From Winogradskyella aurantiaca (GTDB taxonomy: Bacteria > Bacteroidota > Bacteroidia > Flavobacteriales > Flavobacteriaceae): 64,000 nt of DNA. The position numbers and the translations under genes are program-made. The notes below the pieces were generated by a model. It made no database searches. It was not told where the DNA came from and worked only from the letters and a program-made list of their open reading frames with translations. The stretch spans positions 496,001 through 560,000 of the forward strand of contig NZ_QKTV01000001.1 in NCBI RefSeq assembly GCF_003362725.1. Direction: 5' to 3'. The stretch's first letter is position 1; every line of letters starts with the position of its first letter. Shown here in pieces: positions 1-8,831 of the stretch.

Positions 1-30
1 ATGGTGACAAAATCAAATAATATCTAATGT

Positions 31-62
31 AAAAACCCCTTCCAAGCGGAAGGGGTTTTTTT
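31..62. terminator. Bidirectional rho-independent terminator
   Basis: A perfect 12-bp stem (32-43 with 48-59, loop AAGC) is flanked by an A-run on the left and a T-run on the right, so it can end transcripts from either side. On the minus strand it follows the aldo/keto reductase gene. On the plus strand it would end whatever lies left of the window; bases 1-27 read as an open frame ending in TAA, but are too short to identify. Confidence 0.85.
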
Positions 63-80
63 ATGTTTAAGGATGTTTTC

Positions 81-1118
81 TTAAGGTGCGGGGTTGGGAA
101 TGTCTGCATGTACGGCATTGATTTCAGCTAATACTTCGGGGCTTAAATCAATGGCGATGCTGTCAATATTCTCTTTTAACTGATCTAAATTAGTAGCACC
201 AATAATATTACTGGTTACAAACGGGCGTCCCGTTACAAAGGCCAAGGACATCTGGGCTAGAGTCATACCATGTTTCTCTGCTATGGCCAAATAACGTTTA
301 GTTGCTTCGGTAGAATTATCTCCACTATAGCGAGCAAACCTTGGAAACAGTTTTAGACGGGCATTATCTGCCGCAGTACCCTTAATATATTTTCCGGAGA
401 GCACCCCAAAAGCCATTGGGGAATAGGCCAATAAACCAATATTTTCTCTCGCGGCTACTTCCGCCAGATCTCCTTCAAAGGTTCTATTCAAAAGTGAATA
501 GGAATTTTGGATGGTGATCATTCTCGGTAAGGCATTTGTCTTGGATTCTTCCAAATACCTCATGGTGCCCCATGCCTTCTCGTTGGAAAGTCCTACCTGT
601 CTTACCTTACCACTTTTAATGATTTCCTCCAGAGTTTGTAGGATTTCATTAAAGTTATCTGTCCATGGGTCATTAGGATTGTGTTTATAATCACGCATGC
701 CGAAGGTATTGGTCTGGCGTTCCGGCCAGTGTAATTGGTATAAATCAATATAATCTGTTTGCAGTCGTTTTAAACTATTATCAACGGCTTCGTGAAGTGC
801 TTCTTTACTAAATCCGGTGGTTCTAATATGCGCTGTATAGTCTCCGGGACCAGCTATCTTAGTAGCTAAAATTACTTTATCGCGATTTCCAGTTTTAGCA
901 AACCAGTTTCCAATGATGCGCTCGGTATCAGCATAAGTAGCTGCGGTGGCAGGCACGGGATACAATTCAGCCACATCAAAAAAGTTAACTCCCATATCTA
1001 AAGCGAGGTCCATCTGGGCAAAACCTTCGTCCTGGGTGTTCTGGTTCCCCCAGGTCATCGTACCAAGGCAAATTTTACTTACTTCAATATCAGTGTTAGG
1101 TAGGGTGGTATATTTCAT
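81..1118 (-). CDS. Aldo/keto reductase, Tas-like
   Basis: This is a 345-residue NADP(H)-dependent oxidoreductase of the aldo/keto reductase superfamily, expected to be a cytosolic TIM barrel reducing carbonyl compounds. The N-terminus MKYTTLPNTDIEVSKICLGT, the DVAELYPVP segment with the catalytic Asp and Tyr, the conserved Lys in ATKIAGPG and the LYQLHWP segment with the catalytic His match the E. coli Tas branch. The C-terminal cofactor-binding region (SNIIGATNLDQLKENI) is intact and the length is normal. It is a single gene read toward the terminator at 31-62. The physiological substrate cannot be told from sequence. Confidence 0.92.
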   Translation of the reverse strand: MKYTTLPNTDIEVSKICLGTMTWGNQNTQDEGFAQMDLALDMGVNFFDVAELYPVPATAATYADTERIIGNWFAKTGNRDKVILATKIAGPGDYTAHIRTTGFSKEALHEAVDNSLKRLQTDYIDLYQLHWPERQTNTFGMRDYKHNPNDPWTDNFNEILQTLEEIIKSGKVRQVGLSNEKAWGTMRYLEESKTNALPRMITIQNSYSLLNRTFEGDLAEVAARENIGLLAYSPMAFGVLSGKYIKGTAADNARLKLFPRFARYSGDNSTEATKRYLAIAEKHGMTLAQMSLAFVTGRPFVTSNIIGATNLDQLKENIDSIAIDLSPEVLAEINAVHADIPNPAP

Positions 1119-1175
1119 AATTAATCCCTGAGGCGGGCTTCTTTTTGGTTAAATGCAATTTTTAAGAATGTCAAA

Positions 1176-1211
1176 GATAAAAAAGACCTTCCACGATAGT
1201 GAAAGGCCTTT
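1176..1211 (-). terminator. Terminator after the OmpA-like gene
   Basis: On the minus strand a 13-bp stem (1211-1199 with 1194-1182, two G-U pairs, loop of 4) is followed by a run of six T. It lies 24 bases past the stop codon of the OmpA-like gene. The G-U pairs favour function on the minus strand. Confidence 0.8.
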
Positions 1212-1234
1212 CTATAAAAGTATGTTAAGGATGC

Positions 1235-2194
1235 TTACATCTCATTGAGTAATTTGGTGATTTCATCAAGTTTAGGCGTTAATATCACTTCAATTCTACG
1301 GTTCTTTGCTTTGCCTTCACTAGTGTCGTTAGAAGCGATTGGGGCAAATTCTCCTCGTCCTGCGGCGGTTAAATTTTCTGGATTGATACCGTTATTTTCT
1401 CTTAGGATGTTAACAATAGCTGTAGCACGCTTGGTAGATAAATCCCAGTTACCGCTAATTTGCGAATTGCCTTTGTAGGGATCATCATCAGTATGGCCTT
1501 CAATTAATATGGAAATATCAGGATTGTCCGCTAGAACGCTACCTAGTTGTTGAACCGCCGTTCGTCCTTCAGATCCAACAGACCAGCTTCCTGATTTGAA
1601 CAATAGTTTATTCTCCATAGAGATATACACTTTTCCATTGCGCTGCTCTACGGTAAGACCTTTGCCTTCAAATGCAGTCAATGCTTTGGAAATGGCATTT
1701 TTTAATTGTGTCATCTCGGCATCTTTTGAAGCGATAACACGTTCAAGTTCGGCAACGCGCTGCGATCTACTCTCCAATTCTTTTTGTAATCCATTGAGTC
1801 GTTCACTTTCGGCTGCAAGGGCCTGCTCTTTGGCTTCGAGCTGAGCTAGTAGTTCTCTATTTTTCTGAACATTTTCGGCAATGGCAGCCGAACTATTTTT
1901 TTCTAAGGCTTCATAGCTATCCTTTAAAGTTTTGAGGTTTGCCTTGGTTGCAGCCAAATCCGAAGATAGTTGATCACGCTCTGTAATTGCTTCTTCATAG
2001 GATCTTTTTAAAGCGTCATAATCGTTTTGCAGACTATTATTCGCAGTGGTCAATTCGCTTAGCTCATCATTAAGCCTCCTATTTTCCTTCTTAAGATTGG
2101 CGTATTTATCTTCAAGATCAGTATAGACCTTTTTAGATACACAAGAACTTAAAACTCCGGCTGATAGCAATAGTATTAAAATTCGTTTCATCAT
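1235..2194 (-). CDS. OmpA-family lipoprotein with coiled coil
   Basis: This 319-residue protein starts with a lipoprotein signal (MMKRILILLLSAGVLSSC, acylated Cys at 18). A heptad-rich coiled coil runs from about residue 25 to 170. A C-terminal OmpA peptidoglycan-binding domain spans about 195-310, with ILIEGHTDD, LSTKRATAIVNIL and KNRRIEVIL. It is likely anchored in the outer membrane or periplasmic leaflet and holds the cell wall through the OmpA domain, with the coiled coil as spacer. Its own terminator follows at 1176-1211. Exonuclease III is 21 bases upstream on the same strand and may be cotranscribed. Confidence 0.9.
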   Translation of the reverse strand: MMKRILILLLSAGVLSSCVSKKVYTDLEDKYANLKKENRRLNDELSELTTANNSLQNDYDALKRSYEEAITERDQLSSDLAATKANLKTLKDSYEALEKNSSAAIAENVQKNRELLAQLEAKEQALAAESERLNGLQKELESRSQRVAELERVIASKDAEMTQLKNAISKALTAFEGKGLTVEQRNGKVYISMENKLLFKSGSWSVGSEGRTAVQQLGSVLADNPDISILIEGHTDDDPYKGNSQISGNWDLSTKRATAIVNILRENNGINPENLTAAGRGEFAPIASNDTSEGKAKNRRIEVILTPKLDEITKLLNEM

Positions 2195-2215
2195 TTGTTT
2201 CGGTTAAGTTTATAT

Positions 2216-2980
2216 TTAAATATGTTCTAGTTCTACCATTATTGGGCAGTGGTCACTATGCACTACTTCATTTAGGATAACGCTTCTACTTATATTTTCT
2301 TGTAGTGGTTGACTAACCATGGCATAATCAAGTCGCCAGCCTTTGTTATTTGCTCGTGCATTGGCTCTATAACTCCACCAGGAGTATTTCTGCATTTCAG
2401 GATGCAAGTACCTAAAACTGTCGATCATTCCCGAATTGATAAAATCGCTCAGCCATTCGCGTTCCTCCGGCAGGTACCCTGAGACCCCTTTCATTTTTGG
2501 ATTATGAATATCTATTGGTTCGTGGCAAATATTATAATCTCCACAAACAACTAGATTAGGAACCGTCTGTCTAAGTTTTGAGATATATTCCAGGAACATG
2601 TCCATGTAATCAAATTTGTGTTGGAGGCGTGCGTCGTTCGTACCTGAAGGTAAATACAAACTCATGATAGAGACCTTATCAAAATCCACTCTTAAGTTTC
2701 TTCCTTCAAAATCCATAGAATCGATTCCAGTGCCATATTCTACATGATTAGGTTCAGTTTTGCTTAATATAGCCACACCACTATAACCTTTCTTTTGTGC
2801 ACTAAACCAATAATGATATGGGTAACCAGCCTCTTCAAAAAGACTTAGATCTAGTTGTTCTTTGTTGGCTTTAATTTCCTGAAGGCAAATAACATCTGGA
2901 TTTGCTGCTGTGAGCCAATCTATAAAACCCTTGTTAATGGCTGCTCTTATACCATTAACATTATAGGATGCAATTTTCAT
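2216..2980 (-). CDS. xth: Exodeoxyribonuclease III
   Basis: A 254-residue AP endonuclease/3'-5' exonuclease of the Xth family acting in base excision repair. Visible motifs are KIASYNVNGIRA at the N-terminus, the metal-binding Glu in VICLQEIKA (about residue 37), the catalytic Asp and Asn in VVCGDYNICHEP, WRLDYAMVSQ, and the terminal SDHCPIMVELE with the catalytic Asp-His pair. Length is normal. It reads toward the OmpA-like gene and is divergent from the large outer-membrane protein; the 166-base gap (2981-3146) must hold both promoters, but I see no clear TAnnTTTG box. Confidence 0.95.
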   Translation of the reverse strand: MKIASYNVNGIRAAINKGFIDWLTAANPDVICLQEIKANKEQLDLSLFEEAGYPYHYWFSAQKKGYSGVAILSKTEPNHVEYGTGIDSMDFEGRNLRVDFDKVSIMSLYLPSGTNDARLQHKFDYMDMFLEYISKLRQTVPNLVVCGDYNICHEPIDIHNPKMKGVSGYLPEEREWLSDFINSGMIDSFRYLHPEMQKYSWWSYRANARANNKGWRLDYAMVSQPLQENISRSVILNEVVHSDHCPIMVELEHI

Positions 2981-3146
2981 TAACGTTAATAATAAGGAAG
3001 TTAATTTTATTCTGTTACTGCAAGTAAAGCTAAAGTAATTAATGCTGTAATTTTACACTATTATTTTAGCGCGGTTTTAACGATAAAATAATTACTCATA
3101 ATCGTAGTTATTCAATAGACTAAGCTATAACCAAGTTATTCTTCAA

Positions 3147-6100
3147 TTGATAGCGGAAATTCAGATATGCTTTTGGCATCAATCCCTAACCTGTTTTAAA
3201 AGACTGGCTATTCTACTGGTCTTTGGGGTAATGAGCATGTACTCCCATGCACAGGAGAATGTCGAAAATTACCGTACAAAACGAATTGCAGTTACCGATA
3301 CTATGAGAATAGATTCTGTTAGTATTAACCCATCAAGATTTGTATTGCGTTCCAAAACAGGTGAACTCATTGATTCAACTTATTATAGGGTTGACTTCGC
3401 GAAGTCCATTATTGTTCTGAATAAAAAGCTAAATGCCGATTCGGTCGATGTGTCGTATTTGAGATATCCGCTTTTTTTTACAAAGACCTATCAGCAGCTG
3501 GATGAATCGATCATTGTAAATAATTCTAGTGGTTTGCAACGCCTATATAAGATTCAGCGTAACGAGAAAAAATCGACGTTTAAACCCTTTGATGGCTTAA
3601 ACACCTCTGGAAGTATCTCGCGAGCCGTGACGATTGGTAATAACCAGAATTCTGTACTCAATAGTGAATTAGACCTTCAAATTTCTGGAAAACTCAGTGA
3701 GAAGGTGACTTTAAGGGCGAGTATTCAGGATGCTAATATTCCTTTGCAAGCGGCGGGCTATTCGCAGCAGTTAGATGAATTTGACCAGGTGTTTATTGAA
3801 ATACTAAGTGAGGACTGGAATATCCGTGCTGGTGATATAGACTTAATGAATACCAAAAGCTATTATGCCAATTTTACCAAACGGGTTCAAGGCTTATTTG
3901 TTAATGCCAATTTGAGCAATGCCACCAATTTGTTTGCATCGGGGGCTATTGTGCGTGGGCAATGGACAACCACACAGTTCGTGGCACAGGAGGGTAATCA
4001 AGGGCCTTATAAAATATTAGGGCCTAACAACGAGATTAATGTGCTAATGGTTTCAGGTACTGAGACTGTTTATGTCAATGGCATACCTTTAGTTCGGGGT
4101 GAAAACAGAGATTATATTATCGATTACAATGCTGCGGAACTTATTTTTAATTCTACTTATCCAATTACTTCTGAGATGCGAATCACTATTGATTATCAAT
4201 ATACAGAGCGCAACTATTCAAGATTTATAGTGTATGGTGGTGGGTCGTATCAAAAGGAAGAATTTAATGTTAATGTGTCCATATATTCCGAAAGTGATGC
4301 TAAGAACCAACCGCTGCAGCAAGATCTGTCTGAAGAACAGGTTCAAATTTTGGCTGATGCTGGTGATGACCGTTCCGCAATGATTGCACCATCTGAGCGC
4401 CCCGCAGAATTCTCTGAAAACCGCATTCTTTATCGTAAAGAACTAATTGGAACGGAGGAGATTTTTGTTTTTTCAAATAACCCCGATGACGAACTTTTTA
4501 GCGTTACCTTTTCAAATGTTGGTGATAATAACGGTAATTATCAATTGGCTAATTCTAGTGCGGTTAGCAATATCTACGAATATGTAGCTCCAGTCAATGG
4601 TGTCCCACAGGGAAGTTTTGCACCAGTAATCCAGTTAGTGGCTCCAGAACGACTTCAGGTAGCAGTTTTAAATACAGAATACAAACCCAGTGATAAAACC
4701 AACTTATTTGTTGAATTGGCGGCTAGTAACAATGATCTCAATTTATTTTCAGACTTGGATAATGACGACAACGACGGTGTGGCAGGTAAGCTACGCCTTA
4801 ATCAATTTATAGTTAAAAAAGATAGTACTTGGAACCTATTGGTTAAGTTGGATTCAGATTTTATTCAGAATGATTTTAGAACGGTACAGCGGCTTTACAG
4901 ACCTGAATTTAGTCGTGATTGGAACCTAGATGATCCTTTAGGTGACCAGTTACTGTTTACAACAGGAGTCAACTTATTTCATCAGCAAAAAGGAAGGATT
5001 GATTACAATTTCGAATATTTAAATTATTCAGAAAATTATTCAGGTAATAGACATAACCTTTCTGCCAATTTGCGACTTGGAAGTTTTTTGCTTTTCACCA
5101 AGTCTAGTATAATGAACAATGAAAGTAGTATTAACGATGCTCAATTTACGAGATCTCACAACCGAGCTGTTTATGGAAAGCAAAAATTTTGGGCAGGAAC
5201 CAAAATAGCCTTGGAGGATAATGTTCAAAAAGAAAAGGCTACAGGTATTTTATCTCCCTTGAGTCAACGTTTTGTTTCTTACGAACTTTTTACTGGGTTT
5301 GGTGATAGTACTAAAATCTATGCTGAGGTTGGCTACATTAAGCGCCATAATGATAGTTTGCGGAATAATACAGTTAAGCGGGTTAATAACTCCAATACCT
5401 ACTATTTAAAATCCCGTTTGGTGCAAACTGCCAATACAAATCTCCAATTGTTTGTCAACTTCAGAGACCTTAATGCCGAAGATGAACTGTCTGTTGATGA
5501 GCAGTCACTCAACAGTCGATTGAATTTTAGTCAGCGGTTCTTACAAAATGTCATTCTGTGGAATATCAATTTTGAAACCAATTCAGGGACACAAGCACAA
5601 CAGGAGTTCACCTATGTACAAGTAGAACCCGGTCAAGGTGCTTATACCTGGATTGACTATAATAATAATGGCATTCAGGAATTGGATGAATTTGAATTGG
5701 CTCAATTTCAGGATCAAGGGGAATATATTAGGGTATTATTGCCAAACCAGATTTTTGTGCCTACCCATCAAAATCGCTTAAGTCAGACTTTAACACTTAA
5801 TCCTAGTCAATGGGCAAAATCTGAAAGTAAAGGGAAAAAATTCTGGTCTCATTTTTATAATCAAACTGCCTTTTTACTTGATAGAAGAATACTGAGAGAA
5901 CCCGACGATTTTGATTTGAGTCCAATAGATAGTGGAGGGGATACTACCCTTGGTATCAATAATAATATTAGGAATGTATTTTTCTTTAATCGTGGAAGGC
6001 AGCGCTATACCTCATCGTATACTTTTCTGTCTAACAGAACTCGGAACTTATTATCTGTTGGTTTACAGGAGAACAAACTGTTAAGTCACCAATTTAGTTT

Positions 6101-6599
6101 TATTCACAAATTTGCTCAGAGTTGGTTGTTCAATACACAGTTTAATTTTGATGAAAATGAAAGTATTAGTGAGAATTTTGAGAGTCGAAATTTTAGAATA
6201 AAAACAGAAAGATTCTTACCGAAGCTGTCATATATTTTTAATGAAAATGCCCAGTTTGATGTCTTTTATCAATACAGCAGCAAACAAAATCAGATAGCGG
6301 TTATGGAAGCTTTGAAACAAAATAATTTTGGGCTATCCTTTACCTATAACAATCCAAAGGCCATTGCCCTTATAGGAGAGTTCAATTATTTTGATAACGA
6401 CTTTACAGGCAATGCTAACTCACCTGTGGCCTATCAGATGCTGGAAGGCTTACAGCCAGGTAATAACTTCACATGGAATCTTCTCGCTCAAAAGAAATTG
6501 ACCAAATTTCTGGATTTGAATCTCAACTATTTAGGAAGAAAGACCGAGGGTTCTAATACCATTCATACAGGATCAGTACAATTGCGAGCCTATTTTTAA
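3147..6599 (+). CDS. Large outer-membrane beta-barrel protein, Bacteroidota-conserved
   Basis: A 1150-residue protein with an N-terminal signal segment (KRLAILLVFGVMSMYSHAQ) and long alternating-hydrophobic strands ending in an aromatic residue (VQLRAYF), typical of outer-membrane barrels. Around residues 285-350 it has the NQGPYKILG, ETVYVNGIPLVRGENRDYIID and ITIDYQYTERNYSR blocks, a pattern I associate with large Bacteroidota surface proteins of the SprA kind. An EF-hand-like loop starts at Asp837 (DYNNNGIQELDE). The frame opens with TTG at 3147; the first ATG (residue 29) would cut the signal peptide, so TTG is preferred. No plug or TonB box is seen. Function unknown. Confidence 0.75.
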   Translation: MIAEIQICFWHQSLTCFKRLAILLVFGVMSMYSHAQENVENYRTKRIAVTDTMRIDSVSINPSRFVLRSKTGELIDSTYYRVDFAKSIIVLNKKLNADSVDVSYLRYPLFFTKTYQQLDESIIVNNSSGLQRLYKIQRNEKKSTFKPFDGLNTSGSISRAVTIGNNQNSVLNSELDLQISGKLSEKVTLRASIQDANIPLQAAGYSQQLDEFDQVFIEILSEDWNIRAGDIDLMNTKSYYANFTKRVQGLFVNANLSNATNLFASGAIVRGQWTTTQFVAQEGNQGPYKILGPNNEINVLMVSGTETVYVNGIPLVRGENRDYIIDYNAAELIFNSTYPITSEMRITIDYQYTERNYSRFIVYGGGSYQKEEFNVNVSIYSESDAKNQPLQQDLSEEQVQILADAGDDRSAMIAPSERPAEFSENRILYRKELIGTEEIFVFSNNPDDELFSVTFSNVGDNNGNYQLANSSAVSNIYEYVAPVNGVPQGSFAPVIQLVAPERLQVAVLNTEYKPSDKTNLFVELAASNNDLNLFSDLDNDDNDGVAGKLRLNQFIVKKDSTWNLLVKLDSDFIQNDFRTVQRLYRPEFSRDWNLDDPLGDQLLFTTGVNLFHQQKGRIDYNFEYLNYSENYSGNRHNLSANLRLGSFLLFTKSSIMNNESSINDAQFTRSHNRAVYGKQKFWAGTKIALEDNVQKEKATGILSPLSQRFVSYELFTGFGDSTKIYAEVGYIKRHNDSLRNNTVKRVNNSNTYYLKSRLVQTANTNLQLFVNFRDLNAEDELSVDEQSLNSRLNFSQRFLQNVILWNINFETNSGTQAQQEFTYVQVEPGQGAYTWIDYNNNGIQELDEFELAQFQDQGEYIRVLLPNQIFVPTHQNRLSQTLTLNPSQWAKSESKGKKFWSHFYNQTAFLLDRRILREPDDFDLSPIDSGGDTTLGINNNIRNVFFFNRGRQRYTSSYTFLSNRTRNLLSVGLQENKLLSHQFSFIHKFAQSWLFNTQFNFDENESISENFESRNFRIKTERFLPKLSYIFNENAQFDVFYQYSSKQNQIAVMEALKQNNFGLSFTYNNPKAIALIGEFNYFDNDFTGNANSPVAYQMLEGLQPGNNFTWNLLAQKKLTKFLDLNLNYLGRKTEGSNTIHTGSVQLRAYF

Positions 6600-6674
6600 A
6601 AATAGCCATTTTCGTACGCAACGCTTTTGTATATTTCTGATCTTATTAATGATCAATCTAAAAACCAAATAATC

Positions 6675-7220
6675 ATGAAATTGAAAATAATTTCAATAAT
6701 TCTAGTACTTCTAATAGCCTCTGAATTTGTCCAGGCTCAAAACCAAAGTGATAATGATTCCATTCAAACTGATGCTATTCGGAAGAATGAAATTAAAGTG
6801 AATGCAGTTTTTCTTTTAGCAGGTGCTTTAGAGGTGTTTTATGAAAGAAATATCAATGAACAGAGTTCTGCTGGAATATCAGTTTTAGTACCTTTTGTTC
6901 AAGAGGACATCGACTGGACTCTCAATTATTACATATCGCCTTATTATCGCGTCTTTTTTGGTGAAAAGTATGCCGCGGGCTTCTTTTTTGAAGGTTTCGG
7001 AATGTTGAATTCTGCCGAACGCTACAATTTTGTTGAAAACATTAATAAAGATGTGATAGATTTTGCTTTAGGGATTGGTCTGGGTGGTAAATGGGTTACT
7101 AAAAAAGGTTTAGTATTTGAACTAAATGCCGGCATTGGACGAAACCTCTTTAATACAAAGGAACATAGCGATTCAGCAATAATCGGGAAGTTTGGTTTTA
7201 ATTTAGGTTACCGATTCTAG
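6675..7220 (+). CDS. Small outer-membrane beta-barrel protein, DUF3575-like
   Basis: About 181 residues from the ATG at 6675, chosen because it opens a clean signal peptide (MKLKIISIILVLLIASEFVQAQ); the frame extends upstream to a TTG at 6627 with no signal-like sequence. The mature part has alternating strands (VNAVFLLAGALEVFYERNI, FELNAGIGRNLFN) and ends in GFNLGYRF, so a porin-like small barrel is likely. It follows the large barrel protein by 75 bases in the same direction. It resembles the DUF3575/outer-membrane-beta-barrel group; the role is unknown. Confidence 0.7.
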   Translation: MKLKIISIILVLLIASEFVQAQNQSDNDSIQTDAIRKNEIKVNAVFLLAGALEVFYERNINEQSSAGISVLVPFVQEDIDWTLNYYISPYYRVFFGEKYAAGFFFEGFGMLNSAERYNFVENINKDVIDFALGIGLGGKWVTKKGLVFELNAGIGRNLFNTKEHSDSAIIGKFGFNLGYRF

Positions 7221-7233
7221 AAGCCGTTGTCCT

Positions 7234-8769
7234 TTAGCCTTTTAACCAGTTTTTTACAGACACTTCATTATTTATAATTGTGGATAAATCCTCAATTTTA
7301 ACTCGCGATTGCTCCATTGTATCCCGGTGTCTTAAGGTTACAGAATTATCGTCTAAACTGTCATGATCTACCGTTATACAAAATGGTGTTCCAGCAGCGT
7401 CCTGACGTCGGTATCGACGACCTACAGCATCCTTTTCATCATAAATAACATTGAAATCCCACTTAAGGTCCTCAACGATTTTTTTAGCAATATCAGGAAG
7501 TCCATCTTTCTTAACCAACGGAAGTACAGCGGCCTTTGTTGGAGCTAAAACGGCTGGTAGCTTTAATACGGTTCTAGTGGTGTTGTTTGGAAGAGTCTCT
7601 TCCACCAAAGAATTAGAGAAAACGGCCAAGAACATGCGGTCTAATCCTATAGAGGTCTCCAGTACATAAGGTGTGTAATGCTCATTGCTTTCAGGGTCAA
7701 AATACTGCAGTTTTTTACCAGAATATTCCTCATGCTGTTTTAGATCAAAATCGGTTCTGGAGTGTATACCTTCGAGCTCTTTAAAACCAAACGGAAATCT
7801 AAACTCAATATCCGTGGCAGCATCAGCATAGTGGGCCAGTTTTTCATGATCGTGATAACGGTAATTATCTTCACCCAGACCTAAGGAAAGATGCCATTTG
7901 AGTCGGTGTTCCTTCCAATGCTCAAACCACTCTTTCTGAGTACCAGGTTTTATAAAGAATTGCATTTCCATTTGCTCGAACTCACGCATTCTAAAAATAA
8001 ATTGTCTGGCTACAATTTCGTTTCTAAATGCCTTTCCAGTTTGCGCAATTCCAAATGGAATTTTTAAGCGACTGGATTTTTGTACGTTAAGATAATTTAC
8101 AAAAATCCCTTGTGCAGTCTCGGGTCTTAAGTAAAGATCCATAGCATTCTCAGCTGATGCACCTAACTTAGTCCCAAACATTAAATTAAATTGCTTTACA
8201 TCCGTCCAGTTTTTACTGCCCGTCAGGGGATCTGCAATTTCCAGTTCTTCAATCAGGTTTTTAACGTCCGCCAAATCTTCATTTTCGAGAGACTTACCTA
8301 GTCTACTTAGGATCGAGTCAATTTTTTCTTGATAACCAAGAACTCTAGGGTTGGTTTGAAGGAATTGAGCCTTATCAAAAGCATCGCCAAAACGTTTGGT
8401 AGCCTTTTTTACTTCCTTTTCAATTTTAGCTTCAATCTTAGCACAATAATCTTCTACAAGTACATCGGCACGGTAGCGTTTTTTTGAATCTTTATTGTCA
8501 ATCAAAGGATCGTTAAAAGCATCGACATGTCCTGATGCTTTCCAGGTTGTCGGATGCATGAAAATGGCCGCATCAATACCTACAATATTTTCATGCATTT
8601 GCACCATGGCTTTCCACCAATAATTGCGGATATTATTTTTTAATTCTACCCCATTTTGAGCATAGTCATAAACGGCACTTAAGCCATCATAAATTTCACT
8701 GCTCTGAAACACATAACCATACTCTTTGGCATGTGATATTACTTTTTTAAACTGATCCTCGTTTGCCAT
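7234..8769 (-). CDS. glyS: Glycyl-tRNA synthetase (dimeric class II type)
   Basis: A 511-residue single-chain GlyRS, the alpha2 type found in Bacteroidota and eukaryotes rather than the alpha2beta2 enzyme. Class II motifs are visible: FRNEIVARQFIFRMREFEQMEMQFF (motifs 1-2 region), RPETAQGIFVNYLNV, and the motif 3 segment ETSIGLDRMFLAVF. The C-terminal anticodon-binding domain follows (LPAVLAPTKAAVLPL). The start is placed at 8769 (MANEDQFKKVISHAKEYGYV); the frame continues 15 codons upstream, but those overlap a terminator hairpin and are not conserved-looking. It converges on the small barrel gene with a 13-base gap. Confidence 0.96.
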   Translation of the reverse strand: MANEDQFKKVISHAKEYGYVFQSSEIYDGLSAVYDYAQNGVELKNNIRNYWWKAMVQMHENIVGIDAAIFMHPTTWKASGHVDAFNDPLIDNKDSKKRYRADVLVEDYCAKIEAKIEKEVKKATKRFGDAFDKAQFLQTNPRVLGYQEKIDSILSRLGKSLENEDLADVKNLIEELEIADPLTGSKNWTDVKQFNLMFGTKLGASAENAMDLYLRPETAQGIFVNYLNVQKSSRLKIPFGIAQTGKAFRNEIVARQFIFRMREFEQMEMQFFIKPGTQKEWFEHWKEHRLKWHLSLGLGEDNYRYHDHEKLAHYADAATDIEFRFPFGFKELEGIHSRTDFDLKQHEEYSGKKLQYFDPESNEHYTPYVLETSIGLDRMFLAVFSNSLVEETLPNNTTRTVLKLPAVLAPTKAAVLPLVKKDGLPDIAKKIVEDLKWDFNVIYDEKDAVGRRYRRQDAAGTPFCITVDHDSLDDNSVTLRHRDTMEQSRVKIEDLSTIINNEVSVKNWLKG

Positions 8770-8775
8770 GCTGCA

Positions 8776-8810
8776 AAAATAAAAAACCGCATCAAAAATG
8801 TGATGCGGTT
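8776..8810 (-). terminator. Terminator hairpin directly in front of glyS
   Basis: On the minus strand a 9-bp stem (AACCGCATC/GATGCGGTT, positions 8810-8802 and 8793-8785) is followed by TTTTTTATTTTTG. It lies 21 bases after the stop of the coiled-coil gene and its T-run ends only about 5 bases before the glyS ATG. The tail TATTTTTG (8781-8774) also matches the TAnnTTTG promoter box. Confidence 0.8.
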
Positions 8811-8831
8811 CCAACTTATTTATGTAAGAGT

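Noticed and set aside
1-27. Short frame ATG to TAA at the window start
   Set aside because: Nine codons at the window edge; it could be the end of a gene or chance.
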